This document shows positions 8,998-19,609 of a DNA stretch of 64,000 nt, piece after piece. The notes under the pieces were generated by a model. That model was not told the origin of the DNA, did not search any database, and saw only the letters and a list, made by a program, of their open reading frames with translations. Both the position numbers and the translations under genes were made by a program. Numbering within the stretch: position 1 is the first letter of the stretch; every line of letters starts with the position of its first letter. This stretch comes from Malus domestica (taxonomy: Eukaryota; Streptophyta; Magnoliopsida; Rosales; Rosaceae): positions 34,177,001 through 34,241,000 of the forward strand of contig NC_091671.1 of NCBI RefSeq assembly GCF_042453785.1, written 5' to 3'.

Positions 8998-11835
8998 TTA
9001 CCCTTCAGTTTCGGCGACAGTCGGAACCTTCTCATATGCAATAAAATCTCTCAACTTTGGAGGAAGAACGCAAAGACCCCCAAACTTCTGCTGCAAGAAA
9101 ATGATGCCAGCAAACAGCAGACCTCCGAACGGAATAAGGACATCCCAAGCAGTGGAGTAAAAGTCTACAGCAGAACTTGCATAAATGTGCGAATGATTCC
9201 ATTGGCGAAGAGCGGAGTTGTGAGCCCTGTACAGATCATATGCATGCGGCAGACCTCGAACAAAAGTTGTTCCGATGTAGAACCAAACAGACAGAACCTT
9301 TTCCTTCGATTCACAGAACATGTTGAGCAGTATCTGAGGTAGCAGAAAACCATCCATCACTAAACCGGCATAAGACTTCAAGGCAGCACCCAAAATTGAA
9401 TGGTCTGGATAGGAAGTTGCGGCGCCAATTTTGTGGCTTTTGGTCCATTTCTGTCTATGCAGAAGGAAAGCAGCTAAAGCCCCTGCAGCATATACAGGTA
9501 AAACCACAAAGAGAGACTTCCTTTCCTTTAGCCAGAGCTCCTTTCGGGTTTCATTTTGTGATCTTTCTGCCAATGTTAGCTGCAGAAGACGGATTTGCAA
9601 CAAAAAAGCTACCATTGTTACTGCTCTTACAATTTCCCCGTTAACTTCAAGCCATCCACCGCCTCCAAGGAGCACATGTTGAACGTTGGTGTTATTCACG
9701 AACATGGCTTTCAAGTTTAGCATTAGAGGTATCATGTAGCCCAGACTTAGAATTAGTAGCATGAAAGTGGAAATGGAGGGAAGCACGTCGGGATGTTTTT
9801 TCACATGGAAGAGTTGTAATGCCACAAATACACATGCAAGTGTGGTAGATATCAAAACCAAGGTAATCTCTGCATCCATCCTCCAAATGGATCGCTCTGC
9901 TACAACTACAGTAATAGAATCTGAAGACAAACCCCAACTTCCAAAATGAAGAGGATCGGACTCTTTCCGTGTGCTTTCAATGCTGCCCTTGATAACATCT
10001 GCATTCTTTTTGTTTGTTGGAGGGAACTGAAATTTGACAAGAATCTCACAATCTACAGAATCATCTGCTTCTTGTTGACTGTCTGGGCCCAGATTTCTGC
10101 ATCCTACCATACACAGGCATCCATCAGTAGGATCGTAGATCCCTTCAGCATAAATTTTCACTTCACTTGAATTTGAAGATCTTTTCAGTTTAGAAATTAC
10201 ATTTCCCAACTGATTGAAATTGATGCTTATTTGGTAGCTGATGTTGACAGGGATGTCGTTGTAGCTGTAGCTCACAGGAGGTACAAAGCGTTCCCTGCTT
10301 GCACCATTTAAATATCCATAACGATGGTAAAACCTGTTTCCGATGGAGACAGGAGCAGCACTGCCCCATGCAACCTCCCCTTTGTATTTGACTTGCATGC
10401 CAAATCGCATGTCATAAGAAAGCGGTTTTGGATATTTGTAGGTCTTGCGATGAGCACCCTTCTTTCTCGGGCACATCTTGGTTACTTTGTCAAGTTTAGT
10501 ATACTCATATTTCAAGCCTGGAGGTAGAAACCTTCCAATATAATTCTGAGGACTTTCAAATGTGATGCTTTCAAAGTAACCCAACTCTGTCGCATTTTTG
10601 TTGCTCCAAATATGGCCCACAGTGCTACTTGTCTTTCCGATCGTCCATATTGCAGGAAACCTCAAGCTCAATCTTGTTGAACAATCATCCACATGAGTAC
10701 TATTAGTGATAGAATCTGTTGCATTCAAGATTCGACAAGCAACAACACATAGCTGATTGTTCTTTGCATCCCATGATGCTTCCCCAACCAATGTTGTATT
10801 GGGATAAAAGGGCCTCCGGTACCAGGGATTGCTACTGTCTCCAAATTCAACTTGAACTCTCATCCTTTTTGTGTTCTCCGAGCACTCAATAGCCTTCAAC
10901 GACAAAATGTGAGGTAAATCAGAAGCAGCAACCGGAGAGCAGTTCTTTGCAGAACGGCAATGACTTGAGTATTTGAGCTCAAACTCATGTCTTCTTACTC
11001 TTGAAAGCACTGGACAAACTGTCTCTATCGGCAAAGAACTTGGGTGAATATTTCTTCCACCAGAACAACTGTTATCAGATTTATTTGACACCAAAGAGTA
11101 CTCGTAATTTATACGAGGAATTATCAAAATCGAGACTGGTTCAAAATACTGTGGATTGCTCTTAGATTTCATCGGGCTCTCTAAGGTTCCACTAATCAAA
11201 CTAGTAACATTAGTGGAATTCATGACATTATAAAGCTTAAGAACAGCAGAATAATAAAGCCAACGACCATGTCCCAAGTAATTAGAACTTGATCCAACCA
11301 TGCAAATCTTCCCAGAAGATTCTGACCAGAATCCACTTAGTTTAAAGCTTACCGAACTTGGTCGATGACTTTTTGAGACATTTCCCACATAGTAAGACAC
11401 ACTGCTTCTTGGAAATAGAAGACTTCCTTCAATCATGAACAAGCCTGGTACATAAGTTTTTTGAACACTCCAGAAGTTGAACTGAATTGAATCTTCAGGC
11501 TCGTGAAAAGGCGGAAATGATGATTTTTGACCAAGAATTCCACTTCCACCAGTGTAGTAACCTGTATGGCGGTTGAGGATTTGAGAAGCTACATATGTTC
11601 TTGGTTTTGACCAGCGAACAATTGAATCACAGTGATCAGAATAAGAGCTTTGATCATAAGGTGGAGAAGGCGATGAAACTGGATAAGAGAAGTGATTAGA
11701 AGGTGGTGGATAAGGCGATGAAATGGAGGGAAAAGAAAAGGCAGCAAAAACAAAGAAGAACATGAGAAGCTTTGGCAATGAGTACCACATCTTCAAAGAG
11801 GTGGTAGCAGAAGACAGGTGTTTCTTCATGAACAT
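8998..11835 (-). CDS. DUF2921-family membrane protein, type B (about 945 aa, intact)
   Basis: The frame is open to TAA at 8998-9000. The ATG at 11833-11835 (MFMKKHLSS) is the first true ATG. A second at 11788-11790 (MWYSLPKLLMFFFVF) begins exactly at the conserved signal peptide, is retained in all three type-B copies, and gives 930 aa, close to the 929 aa of type A, so it may be the real start. After the signal peptide comes a Pro/Ser-rich linker, then YSDHCDSIV, a long Cys- and N-glycosylation-site-rich ectodomain, and the six- to seven-span membrane region with GGWLEVNGE, PHAYDLYRAH and WDVLIPFGGLLFAG. No RING finger is present. A role at the cell surface or in the endomembrane system is inferred from topology only; function is unknown. 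Confidence 0.82.
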   Translation of the reverse strand: MFMKKHLSSATTSLKMWYSLPKLLMFFFVFAAFSFPSISSPYPPPSNHFSYPVSSPSPPYDQSSYSDHCDSIVRWSKPRTYVASQILNRHTGYYTGGSGILGQKSSFPPFHEPEDSIQFNFWSVQKTYVPGLFMIEGSLLFPRSSVSYYVGNVSKSHRPSSVSFKLSGFWSESSGKICMVGSSSNYLGHGRWLYYSAVLKLYNVMNSTNVTSLISGTLESPMKSKSNPQYFEPVSILIIPRINYEYSLVSNKSDNSCSGGRNIHPSSLPIETVCPVLSRVRRHEFELKYSSHCRSAKNCSPVAASDLPHILSLKAIECSENTKRMRVQVEFGDSSNPWYRRPFYPNTTLVGEASWDAKNNQLCVVACRILNATDSITNSTHVDDCSTRLSLRFPAIWTIGKTSSTVGHIWSNKNATELGYFESITFESPQNYIGRFLPPGLKYEYTKLDKVTKMCPRKKGAHRKTYKYPKPLSYDMRFGMQVKYKGEVAWGSAAPVSIGNRFYHRYGYLNGASRERFVPPVSYSYNDIPVNISYQISINFNQLGNVISKLKRSSNSSEVKIYAEGIYDPTDGCLCMVGCRNLGPDSQQEADDSVDCEILVKFQFPPTNKKNADVIKGSIESTRKESDPLHFGSWGLSSDSITVVVAERSIWRMDAEITLVLISTTLACVFVALQLFHVKKHPDVLPSISTFMLLILSLGYMIPLMLNLKAMFVNNTNVQHVLLGGGGWLEVNGEIVRAVTMVAFLLQIRLLQLTLAERSQNETRKELWLKERKSLFVVLPVYAAGALAAFLLHRQKWTKSHKIGAATSYPDHSILGAALKSYAGLVMDGFLLPQILLNMFCESKEKVLSVWFYIGTTFVRGLPHAYDLYRAHNSALRQWNHSHIYASSAVDFYSTAWDVLIPFGGLLFAGIIFLQQKFGGLCVLPPKLRDFIAYEKVPTVAETEG

Positions 11836-12225
11836 TGGGAGAAAGATGAACAAGAAGAAGAACGAAAAGAAATTCAATGTGAAAGTACTGCAATGTTTCG
11901 ATTGTTTTATGCACTTTCCATAGTCTATTTTCTACTGCAAGGTACGGATTATATATCAAATTCGTTGTCGTGACAATTTCGAAGAGAGGAGCTGATGACT
12001 TTGTTTTAACAGACAACCAGAACAAACCAAACCCAGGACTGTGAAATCAAAGCTACATTTTGCTTTTGTGAATACCTAAGAGGACAAAAAGGACAAAGAA
12101 GTTGAAAATTGAGGAAATGATAAATGCACGCCAAAACAAGATTCTTATGCTCCGAATAGTTTCCACCATGAAATGAAAGACGACATGGAACTAGTTTTGA
12201 TGTGCAAATAGCAGCTTCCGACATC

Positions 12226-12262
12226 TAGGGCTTATGGGCTTAGGGCTTAGGGCTTAGGGGTT
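12226..12262 (+). repeat. Short telomere-like (GGGCTTA)n tract
   Basis: About five imperfect copies of a gggctta(t/g) heptamer stand in a row, resembling the plant telomere heptamer TTTAGGG with a C interruption. It lies at the edge where homology to the other type-B 5' flanks ends. Confidence 0.55.
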
Positions 12263-13654
12263 AGAACCCACATTTTGGCCTGGTGGGCTCCAACATCTAC
12301 CACATGATTCTCTTAATGCTTTTCCTCAACTGGGTTCTGTGCTTTTCTCTTTCGTTTCAAGATTCGGTTGAAACAGATAAAAAAAACAATGCATGCACTC
12401 AAGCTTTTGTTCCGAGTCTTTATTGAGTTTCAGAACTTCCCTCTTTGGTTTTCTGATTATTTAACTGGATTATTTCTTACCAATTTCCTTTGAGATTTGT
12501 GCGTGTGTGTTTGTTAATGCTCTGTTTCTTCGTTTTTAGAGGAAATGGAAATGCTCTCTGCCACTTCTTGGCAACCACGTATGCCCTCTCTCTCTCAAAT
12601 TCTTTCATTTGGGGTCTAAAGGTGATGCTTTTTTGCCTAAAATATCATTTTGTTTATGATGCACATTCTGCATAGTTCAAAAAGTAAAATCTCTCTCTCT
12701 GACTCTCTCTCGCTTTTTGTGGCTAAAATCATGTCTTTTGTGTCATAAATTTGTTTTTGTTAAATGGGGTTATGTTTATCTTTCGGATAATCAAAAAGTT
12801 TAAATCTTTACTAGGTTTCTTTTAATTTCTTTGAATTCTACTTTGTAGTTTTGGTTTAGAAATGTGTAGAACTACATTTAAGAGGATCATAAGGAAGAGA
12901 AGCACAGATCATTTCACTACTCTCTCTCTCTCTCTCTCTCTCTCTCCCCTCTGTTGTGTGCATTACCTAATCAGAACTATGTGTTTTCTTGCTTAATGAG
13001 GCTTTTGTTTTGAGTTTTATATATCTTAGTTTCAAACAACTCTATATGTCTTCGTTCATCTGCTTTTATTTCAATGTTTTCTCTTTTACATATGCTATCA
13101 TTTTGACTTCATTTTTGGTATATTATTTTGTTTGGGTGAGAAGTTTGACGTGGTCTTCATTTGAAAGCAACAAATCCTCTTTTCCATGGTGATCAGCGCA
13201 AAGAGAATCAACATACTTGAATGTAACCTTTTGAGTTTTAGGTAATTACTGAGACAATGATCATAATCCGCCCCTTTGATTGTGCATGTTCTTATAGCAT
13301 GCATATCCATATATAGCAAGCAAAGTTTCACTTTATTAGTTCTTAGGTACTAGACCGTCTTTTTAGTTACTTTCAATGGAAATTATTCATGCCTATTGTG
13401 GATAATGGTTTGAAAACCCGCAGCAAAGTGCAGGCAAATTTTCTAGTGTAACCTAAATTACAAGATCCTTGTGACAACTGAAGTATGACAATGGTAGCAA
13501 CTATGGTTTAGGCCAGTTTACTACAACAATTTGCCCACCAGCCCCCTTGTGCCCAAGTTTGAATTGCGCTCTCCATATATTGGGTTCGTACAAGCGGAAA
13601 TGGGAGAGGAAAATCGAACTCGGGACATTGGGTACAAGTGTGAATGCTGTTTCT
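12263..13654. other. Gene-free spacer with a (CT)n microsatellite
   Basis: This stretch is AT-rich without homology to the neighbouring duplicated blocks. A (CT)n run lies at about 12922-12948. A small frame near 12545 (MEMLSATSWQPRMPSL) follows a possible TTTTAG acceptor and could be a decayed exon, but I recognise no protein. 13520-13650 just before the broken gene is unrelated inserted sequence. Confidence 0.4.
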
Positions 13655-16155
13655 GAGTTCCAAATCTTTCTGAACAGGTTAGCTGCAGAAGATGGATTTG
13701 CAGCAAGAAGGCTACCATTGTTATTACTCTTACAATTACCTCGTTAACTTCAAGCCATCCATCGATACCAAGGAACACATGTTGGCGGCTGGTGGTGTTC
13801 GTGAACAGGTATCCTGTATCCGGAAGTTAGAATTAGTACCATGAAAATGGAAGTGGAAGGCAGGAGTGGCGGACCAAGATTCTCAACTTGGGTGGTTCTT
13901 GGAGGTCGTATGAATTTATAATGAATTTTAAAAAGAAATAAGGTGACAAACATATGGTATAAAAGGTACTGAGTGAATAATACACTGTCCTCTTATTAAT
14001 TAAAATGCTAAGTGACACAACCTTATTGGACAATAATTTGAAAAGAAAAAAAAGGAGTTGGTCACGCGGGAATTGGAAACCTACCCAGACCTTCAGACTT
14101 TCAGGTGGTCCCTGAACCAACCGGGCTCATAATTGGATCCGCCTCTGGACAGAAGATGTTTCTTCAGATAGAAGAGTTGTAACACCACAAAACCACATGC
14201 GAGAGCGGTGGATATCAGAACCAAGGTGATCTCCACATTCATTCTCCAAATGGATCGCCTTGGTGCAACTACGGGAATAGAATCTGAAGACAAATCCCAG
14301 CTTTCAAAATGAAGAGGATCGGAATTTTTCCGTGTACTTTTAATGCTGCCCTTGATAACACCTAACACCTACATTCTTTTAGTTTGTTGGAGGCAACTGA
14401 AAATTGACAAGAATCTCGCAATCTATGGAATCATTTGTTTGTTGCTGACTGTTTGGGCCCAGATTTCGGCAGCCAACCATGCACAGGCTTCCTTCTGTAG
14501 CATCGTAAATCCCTTCAGCATAAATTTTCACTTCATTTGAGTTCGAAGATTTTTGCAGTTTGAAATATCTTTCCCAACTGATTGAAATTGATGGTTATTT
14601 GGTAGCTGATATTGACAGGGATGCTGTGGTAGCTGTAGCTCACAGGAGGTGCAAAGTCTCCACTGCTTGCAGCCTGTAAGTACAGATAACGATAGTGGTA
14701 GAAGCTGTCCGCACCGAAGAGAGGGACAGCGGTGCCCCATGCTACTTCCCTTTTAGAATTTTTTACTTGCATGCCAAATCTCATTTCGGGAGAAAATGCT
14801 TTGAGATGTTTGTAGGTATTGCGATGAGCAGCCTTGTTTCTCGGGCATAACTTGATTAGCTTGTCAATTTTAGTATATTCATATTTCAAATCTGGATGTG
14901 GAAACCTTACCATATAATTCTGAGGGCTTTCAAAAGTGATGCTTTCAAAGTAACCCGACGCTGTCACGTTTTTGCTGCTCCAAATTTGCCCCACGATGCT
15001 ACTAGTCTTTCCGATTGTCCATATTTCAGGAAATCTCAAGCTCAACCTTATTGAACAATCACCCACATGAGTACTATTACTAATAGAATTTGTTGCGTTT
15101 AAGACTCGACAAGCAACAACATATAGCTGATTGTTCTTTGCATCCCATGACCCTTCCCCAAGCAATATTCTATCGGGATAAAAAGACCTCCGATACCAGG
15201 AATTTTTACTTTGTGCATATTCCACTTCAACTTTCAACCTTTGTGTGTTCTCTGAACACTCAATAGCCTTCAACGACACAACGTGAGGCAACTCAGAAGC
15301 TGCAAATGGAGTGCAGTTCTTTGTAGAAAGGCAATGGCTTGAATATTTGAGATCAAACTCATGCCCCTTTATAGTTGAAAGTACTGAACAAAATGTGGCC
15401 AATGGAAATGAACTTGAGGGAAAATCACTTCCTGCAGAACAACTGTTATTGCATTTATTTGAAACCAAAGGGTACTCGTAATTTATACGAGGTGTCATCA
15501 AAATAGAGACTGTTCTGAAGTACCTTGGATCACTCTCAGAACTCATCGAGCTCTCTAAGGTTCCAGTAATTAAACTAGTAACACTAGTGACATTATAGAG
15601 CTTAAGAACAGCAGGATAATAAAGACAACGACCATGTCCCAAGTAATTAGAACTTGATCCAACCATGCAAATCTTCCCAGAAGATTCGGACCAGAACCCA
15701 CTTAGTTTAAAGCTTACCGAACTTGGTCGACGGTGAGTTGTGACATTTCCCACATAGCAAAACGCACTGCCTCTTTGAAATCGAAGACTTCCATCAATCT
15801 TGAACAAGCCTGGTACGTAGGTTCTTTGAACACTCCAGGGGGTGAACTCAATCCAGTATTCGGACTCGTGATAAGGCTGAAATGATGAGTTTTGACTAAG
15901 AATGCCACTTCCACCAGTGTAGTAACCTGTATGGCGCTTGAGAATTCGAGAGCCTACATATCTACTTTGCATTGACTGGGGAACGATTGAATCACAATGA
16001 TCAGAATAAAAGACGTGATCAGAAGGTGGGGAAGGCAACGAAACTGAATAATAGAAGTGATCAGAAGGTGGAGGAGAAGATGATGAAATAGAGGCCAAAG
16101 AAAAGGCGGCGAAAACAAAGAAGAACATGAGAAGCTTTGGCAATGCGTAACACAT
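13655..16155 (-). pseudogene. Broken type-B DUF2921 gene with an open 540-residue ectodomain frame
   Basis: ATG at 16153-16155 (MCYALPKLLMFFFVF) opens a frame to a stop at 14533, giving 540 aa with signal peptide, YSDHCDSIVPQS and most of the ectodomain. Small deletions near 14555-14570 shift the frame relative to the intact paralogue. The downstream homology continues in other frames: AEGIY..CMVGC at about 14460-14530, IKGSIKSTRK and the first membrane span (ISTALACGFVVLQLF) at 14160-14360. It is then split by a hAT-like insertion (13864-14147), resumes at 13655-13863 (GWLEVNEVIVRVITMVAFLL) and ends there, so the last membrane spans are missing. As an integral membrane protein it is dead. 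A soluble secreted product from the N-terminal frame remains possible. Confidence 0.8.
13864..14147. mobile_element. Short hAT-like element inside the broken DUF2921 gene
   Basis: The left end gAGTGGCGGACCAA and the inverse of the right end, CAGAGGCGGATCCAA, resemble the CAGTGGCGGA-type ends of plant hAT elements (compare 61516-62477). The flanking 8-mers agree only partly, so the target duplication is weak. Alignment with intact genes shows that this block interrupts the coding sequence. Confidence 0.6.
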
Positions 16156-16401
16156 CTTCAAAGAGGTGTTAGCATAAGACTAGTGGTTCTTTCTGTACAC
16201 TTGGGAGGAAGATGAACAAGAAGAAGACCACAGAGAAATTCAATGTAAAGTTACTGCAATGTTTCAATTGTTTTACGTGCTTAACACATCAAAGTCGCTT
16301 TGGTGACAGATTCAAAGAGAATGAGGAGTTTATGACAATTTTCAAAGACAAGAACAAACAAAACTCAAGACTGTGAAACCCAAGCTGCATTTTGTTTTTT
16401 A

Positions 16402-16893
16402 CAAGGTTCTAAAAGTCGCTAGGCGCTAGTCGAGCGGCGGGCTGGAGCCTAGCGCCTAGGCGGCTAGGCGGGAGCCTAGGCGGACTAGGCGGATTTAAGT
16501 AAATCTATCATATTTCAGGTAAATAAGTGTCTGCTTCTATTTGAAATATATATAATTTCATCATAAACTACAAAATAGAATGCATATATATCATGAAGTA
16601 TTGGAACATAATGAAAACATGTGAAATAAGGATATAATGTTTGTTCATTCAAGTATGCAACAAGTCTTTTACAATTTATTGGAAAAAAACAAAATGCAAA
16701 ATGAAAGTTATGTATTTTCTGTCTAAGTGAGTTGCAACCTAGGTGGGTCTAGGCGGGTGCCTAGGCGGGCTAGGCGGGTGCCTAGGTGGTCTAGGCGGTG
16801 GGCTGGGGCCTAGGCATTAATCGGGGCGGTGGGCTGGGGCCTAGCGCCTAGGCGGGGCCTAGGCGGCGCTAGGCGGGGATTTTTAGAACAGTG
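16402..16893. mobile_element. hAT-type non-autonomous element with GCCTAGGCG subterminal repeats
   Basis: The ends CAAGGTTCTAAAA and (inverse) CACTGTTCTAAAA match at 11 of 13 positions. The element is flanked by a perfect 8-bp duplication GTTTTTTA (16394-16401 and 16894-16901), diagnostic of hAT insertion. Both subterminal zones (16415-16500 and 16738-16880) are packed with tagGCGg/gcctaGGCG motifs, the kind of clustered sites hAT transposases bind. There is no ORF. A related fragment (ctaggcggatttaagtaaat) occurs at about 61935. Confidence 0.85.
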
Positions 16894-17157
16894 GTTTTTT
16901 ATGAATGATAAAAGAACAAAAATATGGGGACAAAGGAAAAGGAAAATATCGGAAATGCTAATTGCGCTCCAAAACAAGCTTCTTAGTTCTTAAACTCATA
17001 CTTTCACACATGAAATATTTGAATCAAACTAGTTTTAGAGTGGAAATAACAGTTTCTGATATCTATGGTTTAAAAGATTAGCGGTTTGAATCATGAAATT
17101 ACACACCATACAGAATGCAACCAAAATTAGAAGCATCTATGTGCCAATTGGAGTTTG

Positions 17158-17240
17158 AAAAAGGAGGACGTTTGGCCAGCTGAGCAGCGTTCCCGCCTCC
17201 TTCCGAGTTCGAACCCCCATTCCAGTATATTAGACTACGT
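17158..17240 (+). repeat. tRNA-derived SINE head
   Basis: The A-box-like tggccagctgagcagcg (17173-17189) and B-box-like gagttcgaaccc (17205-17216) are correctly spaced, followed by ccagtatattaga. The matching tail (agaatattgctttgtcaaaaa) resumes at about 17577, so the MITE at 17245-17572 appears to have split the SINE. Confidence 0.5.
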
Positions 17241-17244
17241 TAGG

Positions 17245-17572
17245 CATGTTTGATAACCATTTTGTTTTTAATTTTTAACTTTCAATTCAATTTAATGTTA
17301 GAGGTGGAGGGGAAATACACAGGAGAAGGGATATACAACGATGACGGAATGATAATAGGATAGATGTAGAAGGAACAAATAAGGGACACCAAATGGCAAC
17401 AAAAAAGCCGAAAACTATTTTAAGTTGTTTTCACTTTCAAGATTTTATTTACATTCATTCATTTTTATTTATTTCCTTCTCTCACATCAAACTCTTGTTT
17501 TCTCCTTATACTTTTCTACGTTTTCTTATATTGAAAACTATAAACGAAAAATGAAGTGGTTATCAAGTGAGC
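17245..17572. mobile_element. Second copy of the GATAACC-ended MITE
   Basis: Left end gcatgtttgataaccatttt and right end gtggttatcaagtgagccc are inverted repeats. The sequence parallels 3359-3682 almost throughout, as do the following ~140 bp (to 17712). This pair shows that the type-B 5' flank and type-A 3' flank were duplicated as one block. Confidence 0.6.
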
Positions 17573-17712
17573 CCTTAGAATATTGCTTTGTCAAAAAAGT
17601 TTAGATACCAATTATTAGGCCTAAGTGAATTGAACTTTGTAGGAAGCAATCTGAGGGGTGAGGACGTGTGCCCATGTCAATGAAACTAGAGCCGTTGGCC
17701 ATGCTCGGAGGG

Positions 17713-17870
17713 TTCTCACGTTTCTAGTGAATTAATGATCCTGATCAGATAATAAAGTTAATGACAATTTATAAGGTTAATAACAATTTATGTTTTATAT
17801 TCAATGTTTGTAATAAAACAAATCATAAATATATTTAAAATATTTAAATAAAAACATAACTGCTCTAACA
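17713..17870 (-). repeat. 3' LTR (partial) of Copia A
   Basis: Matches 27815-27972 at 156 of 158 positions by eye. The left edge abuts ggaggg, the flank shared with 3830. Confidence 0.7.
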
Positions 17871-18883
17871 ATTCCCCACTTGTTTTTATTTAAAATATAT
17901 ATCAAGCAACATATCATAAAGCTATGCATAAGTAAAGGTGTTTCTCAATTTGAACCTGTACATAGTGTTCGTGATCCAGATTATACTAGAGTAACTTATA
18001 GTTTTGAACTCTATCTCTGACAACACCACACACATAACTTTATTAAAGTGAAGTTCAGAAAGCCAACACATTACGGTCATGTGCTTGTATCCCAGTATAA
18101 TGAACGTTCTAGAAACTTGCCCAATATTTCATAGGAAGCGGCCTCACTTCCACATTCACATAGGTAAGACTATCAAGGATATTCCTGTAGCTAGATATCC
18201 CACTCAACATAGAGTATAGATCTTACTGAGAGAAAAAATCTCAACCTAAAAACACTTCAGGATGTCATGCTTCTTAGGGATTGGACATGGAATAATTTCC
18301 AAATTAAAATTAGCAAGACTTCACTCATATCACTTGTGACTTATTATTACACTTTGAACCTGTTTCTTGGGATCTCCAGTCTATAGATTGGGTTGCTATC
18401 ACAAATGACTCAATTTTCTAAGGGCTTTAGTCTCATCCCTTTTGAGGTTTTCCAAACCTTTTCTCGTGCTAGTCCTTTCGTCAAAGGATCAGCCAAGTTT
18501 TCTTCAAACCGTATATGATCCACTCTTACAACTCATTTTGAGAGGTAATCTCTTACAGTGTTGTGCTTACGGCGTATTTGTCGTCTTTTCCCGTTATAAT
18601 AACGGTTTTGCACTTTAGCTATTGCCATTGTGCTATCACAATGGATCAAAACTGCTGGAATCGGTTTCTCCCATAAAGGGGTATCTGATAGTAGGTTTCT
18701 CAACCATCCTGCTTCTTCGCTTGCCGTAGCTAGCGCTATTAATTCTGATTCCATAGTAAACTGAGCCAAGAGAGTCTGTTTCTTCGACTTCCATGACACA
18801 GCCCTGCCACCAATACTAAAAATATATCCACCAGTGGCTCTAGAGTCATCTGAAAGGGTATTCCAATCAGCGTCGCTATAACC

Positions 18884-19107
18884 TATTGGATAAGTAAATA
18901 ATATGCCAGGTTATCATTGTACATGTGCAGAACATGTGCACATATAGAGTAGTATAAATAGTTACTTTCCTCTTGTATTTGGGAATGTCGGTGTATAACA
19001 AAAACAATTACAAAAATATATTGAGAAATTCTTCGGTTTCCTTCTTCTTTAAGCTTTCTTAGTCTACATATTTCTTGATTTCTATGAAGCACTTCCTTGT
19101 AGTTAAG
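18884..19107 (+). repeat. 5' LTR of Copia B
   Basis: Begins tattggataagtaaataata and ends agttaag. A TATA-like agtataaatagt lies near 18951. Four transitions separate it from the 3' LTR. Confidence 0.88.
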
Positions 19108-19108
19108 A

Positions 19109-19121
19109 TGGTATCAGAGCC
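19109..19121 (+). other. Primer-binding site of Copia B
   Basis: tggtatcagagcc, complementary to the 3' end of plant initiator methionine tRNA, starts one base after the 5' LTR. Confidence 0.88.
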
Positions 19122-19609
19122 GGTCTTGCTTGCGCAATGGGTCTGGTTTCTGGGTTTCGCTGCTTCGGTTGGTAATAAGGTGGTTTCTTTTTTTTTTTTC
19201 GTTCCTTCGGTTGGTGATAAGGTGATATTGTTTCACAAATTCTCAAGAATTTTGCTTAGATCTGGAGTTTTTTTTTTTTAATTGAAGGTCGATGCCATAG
19301 TTTCTGTTGAATTGACGATTTATATGCTGTGTTCATGAAAGGTCGATGCCAATTTGTTGTGAATTTTGGGTTTTCTTGCTATAAGTGAATTGATTGAAGG
19401 CCGATGCCGAGTGATGAAGTTTGTTTGTGATTCTTGAAATTGTATAGTGATTGGTTGCTCTTGATTCTGTGTTCGAAGTTAATTTTGTACATCTTTCATC
19501 TAGGTTCTTTCCACCGACTCAAATTTCATCTGGGTTTTTCTGGGTTCTTCCATTATCTTTTGGTGTTTGTTACATTTGTTGATATTACAGTGAATTTGTT
19601 CTTCCAATC

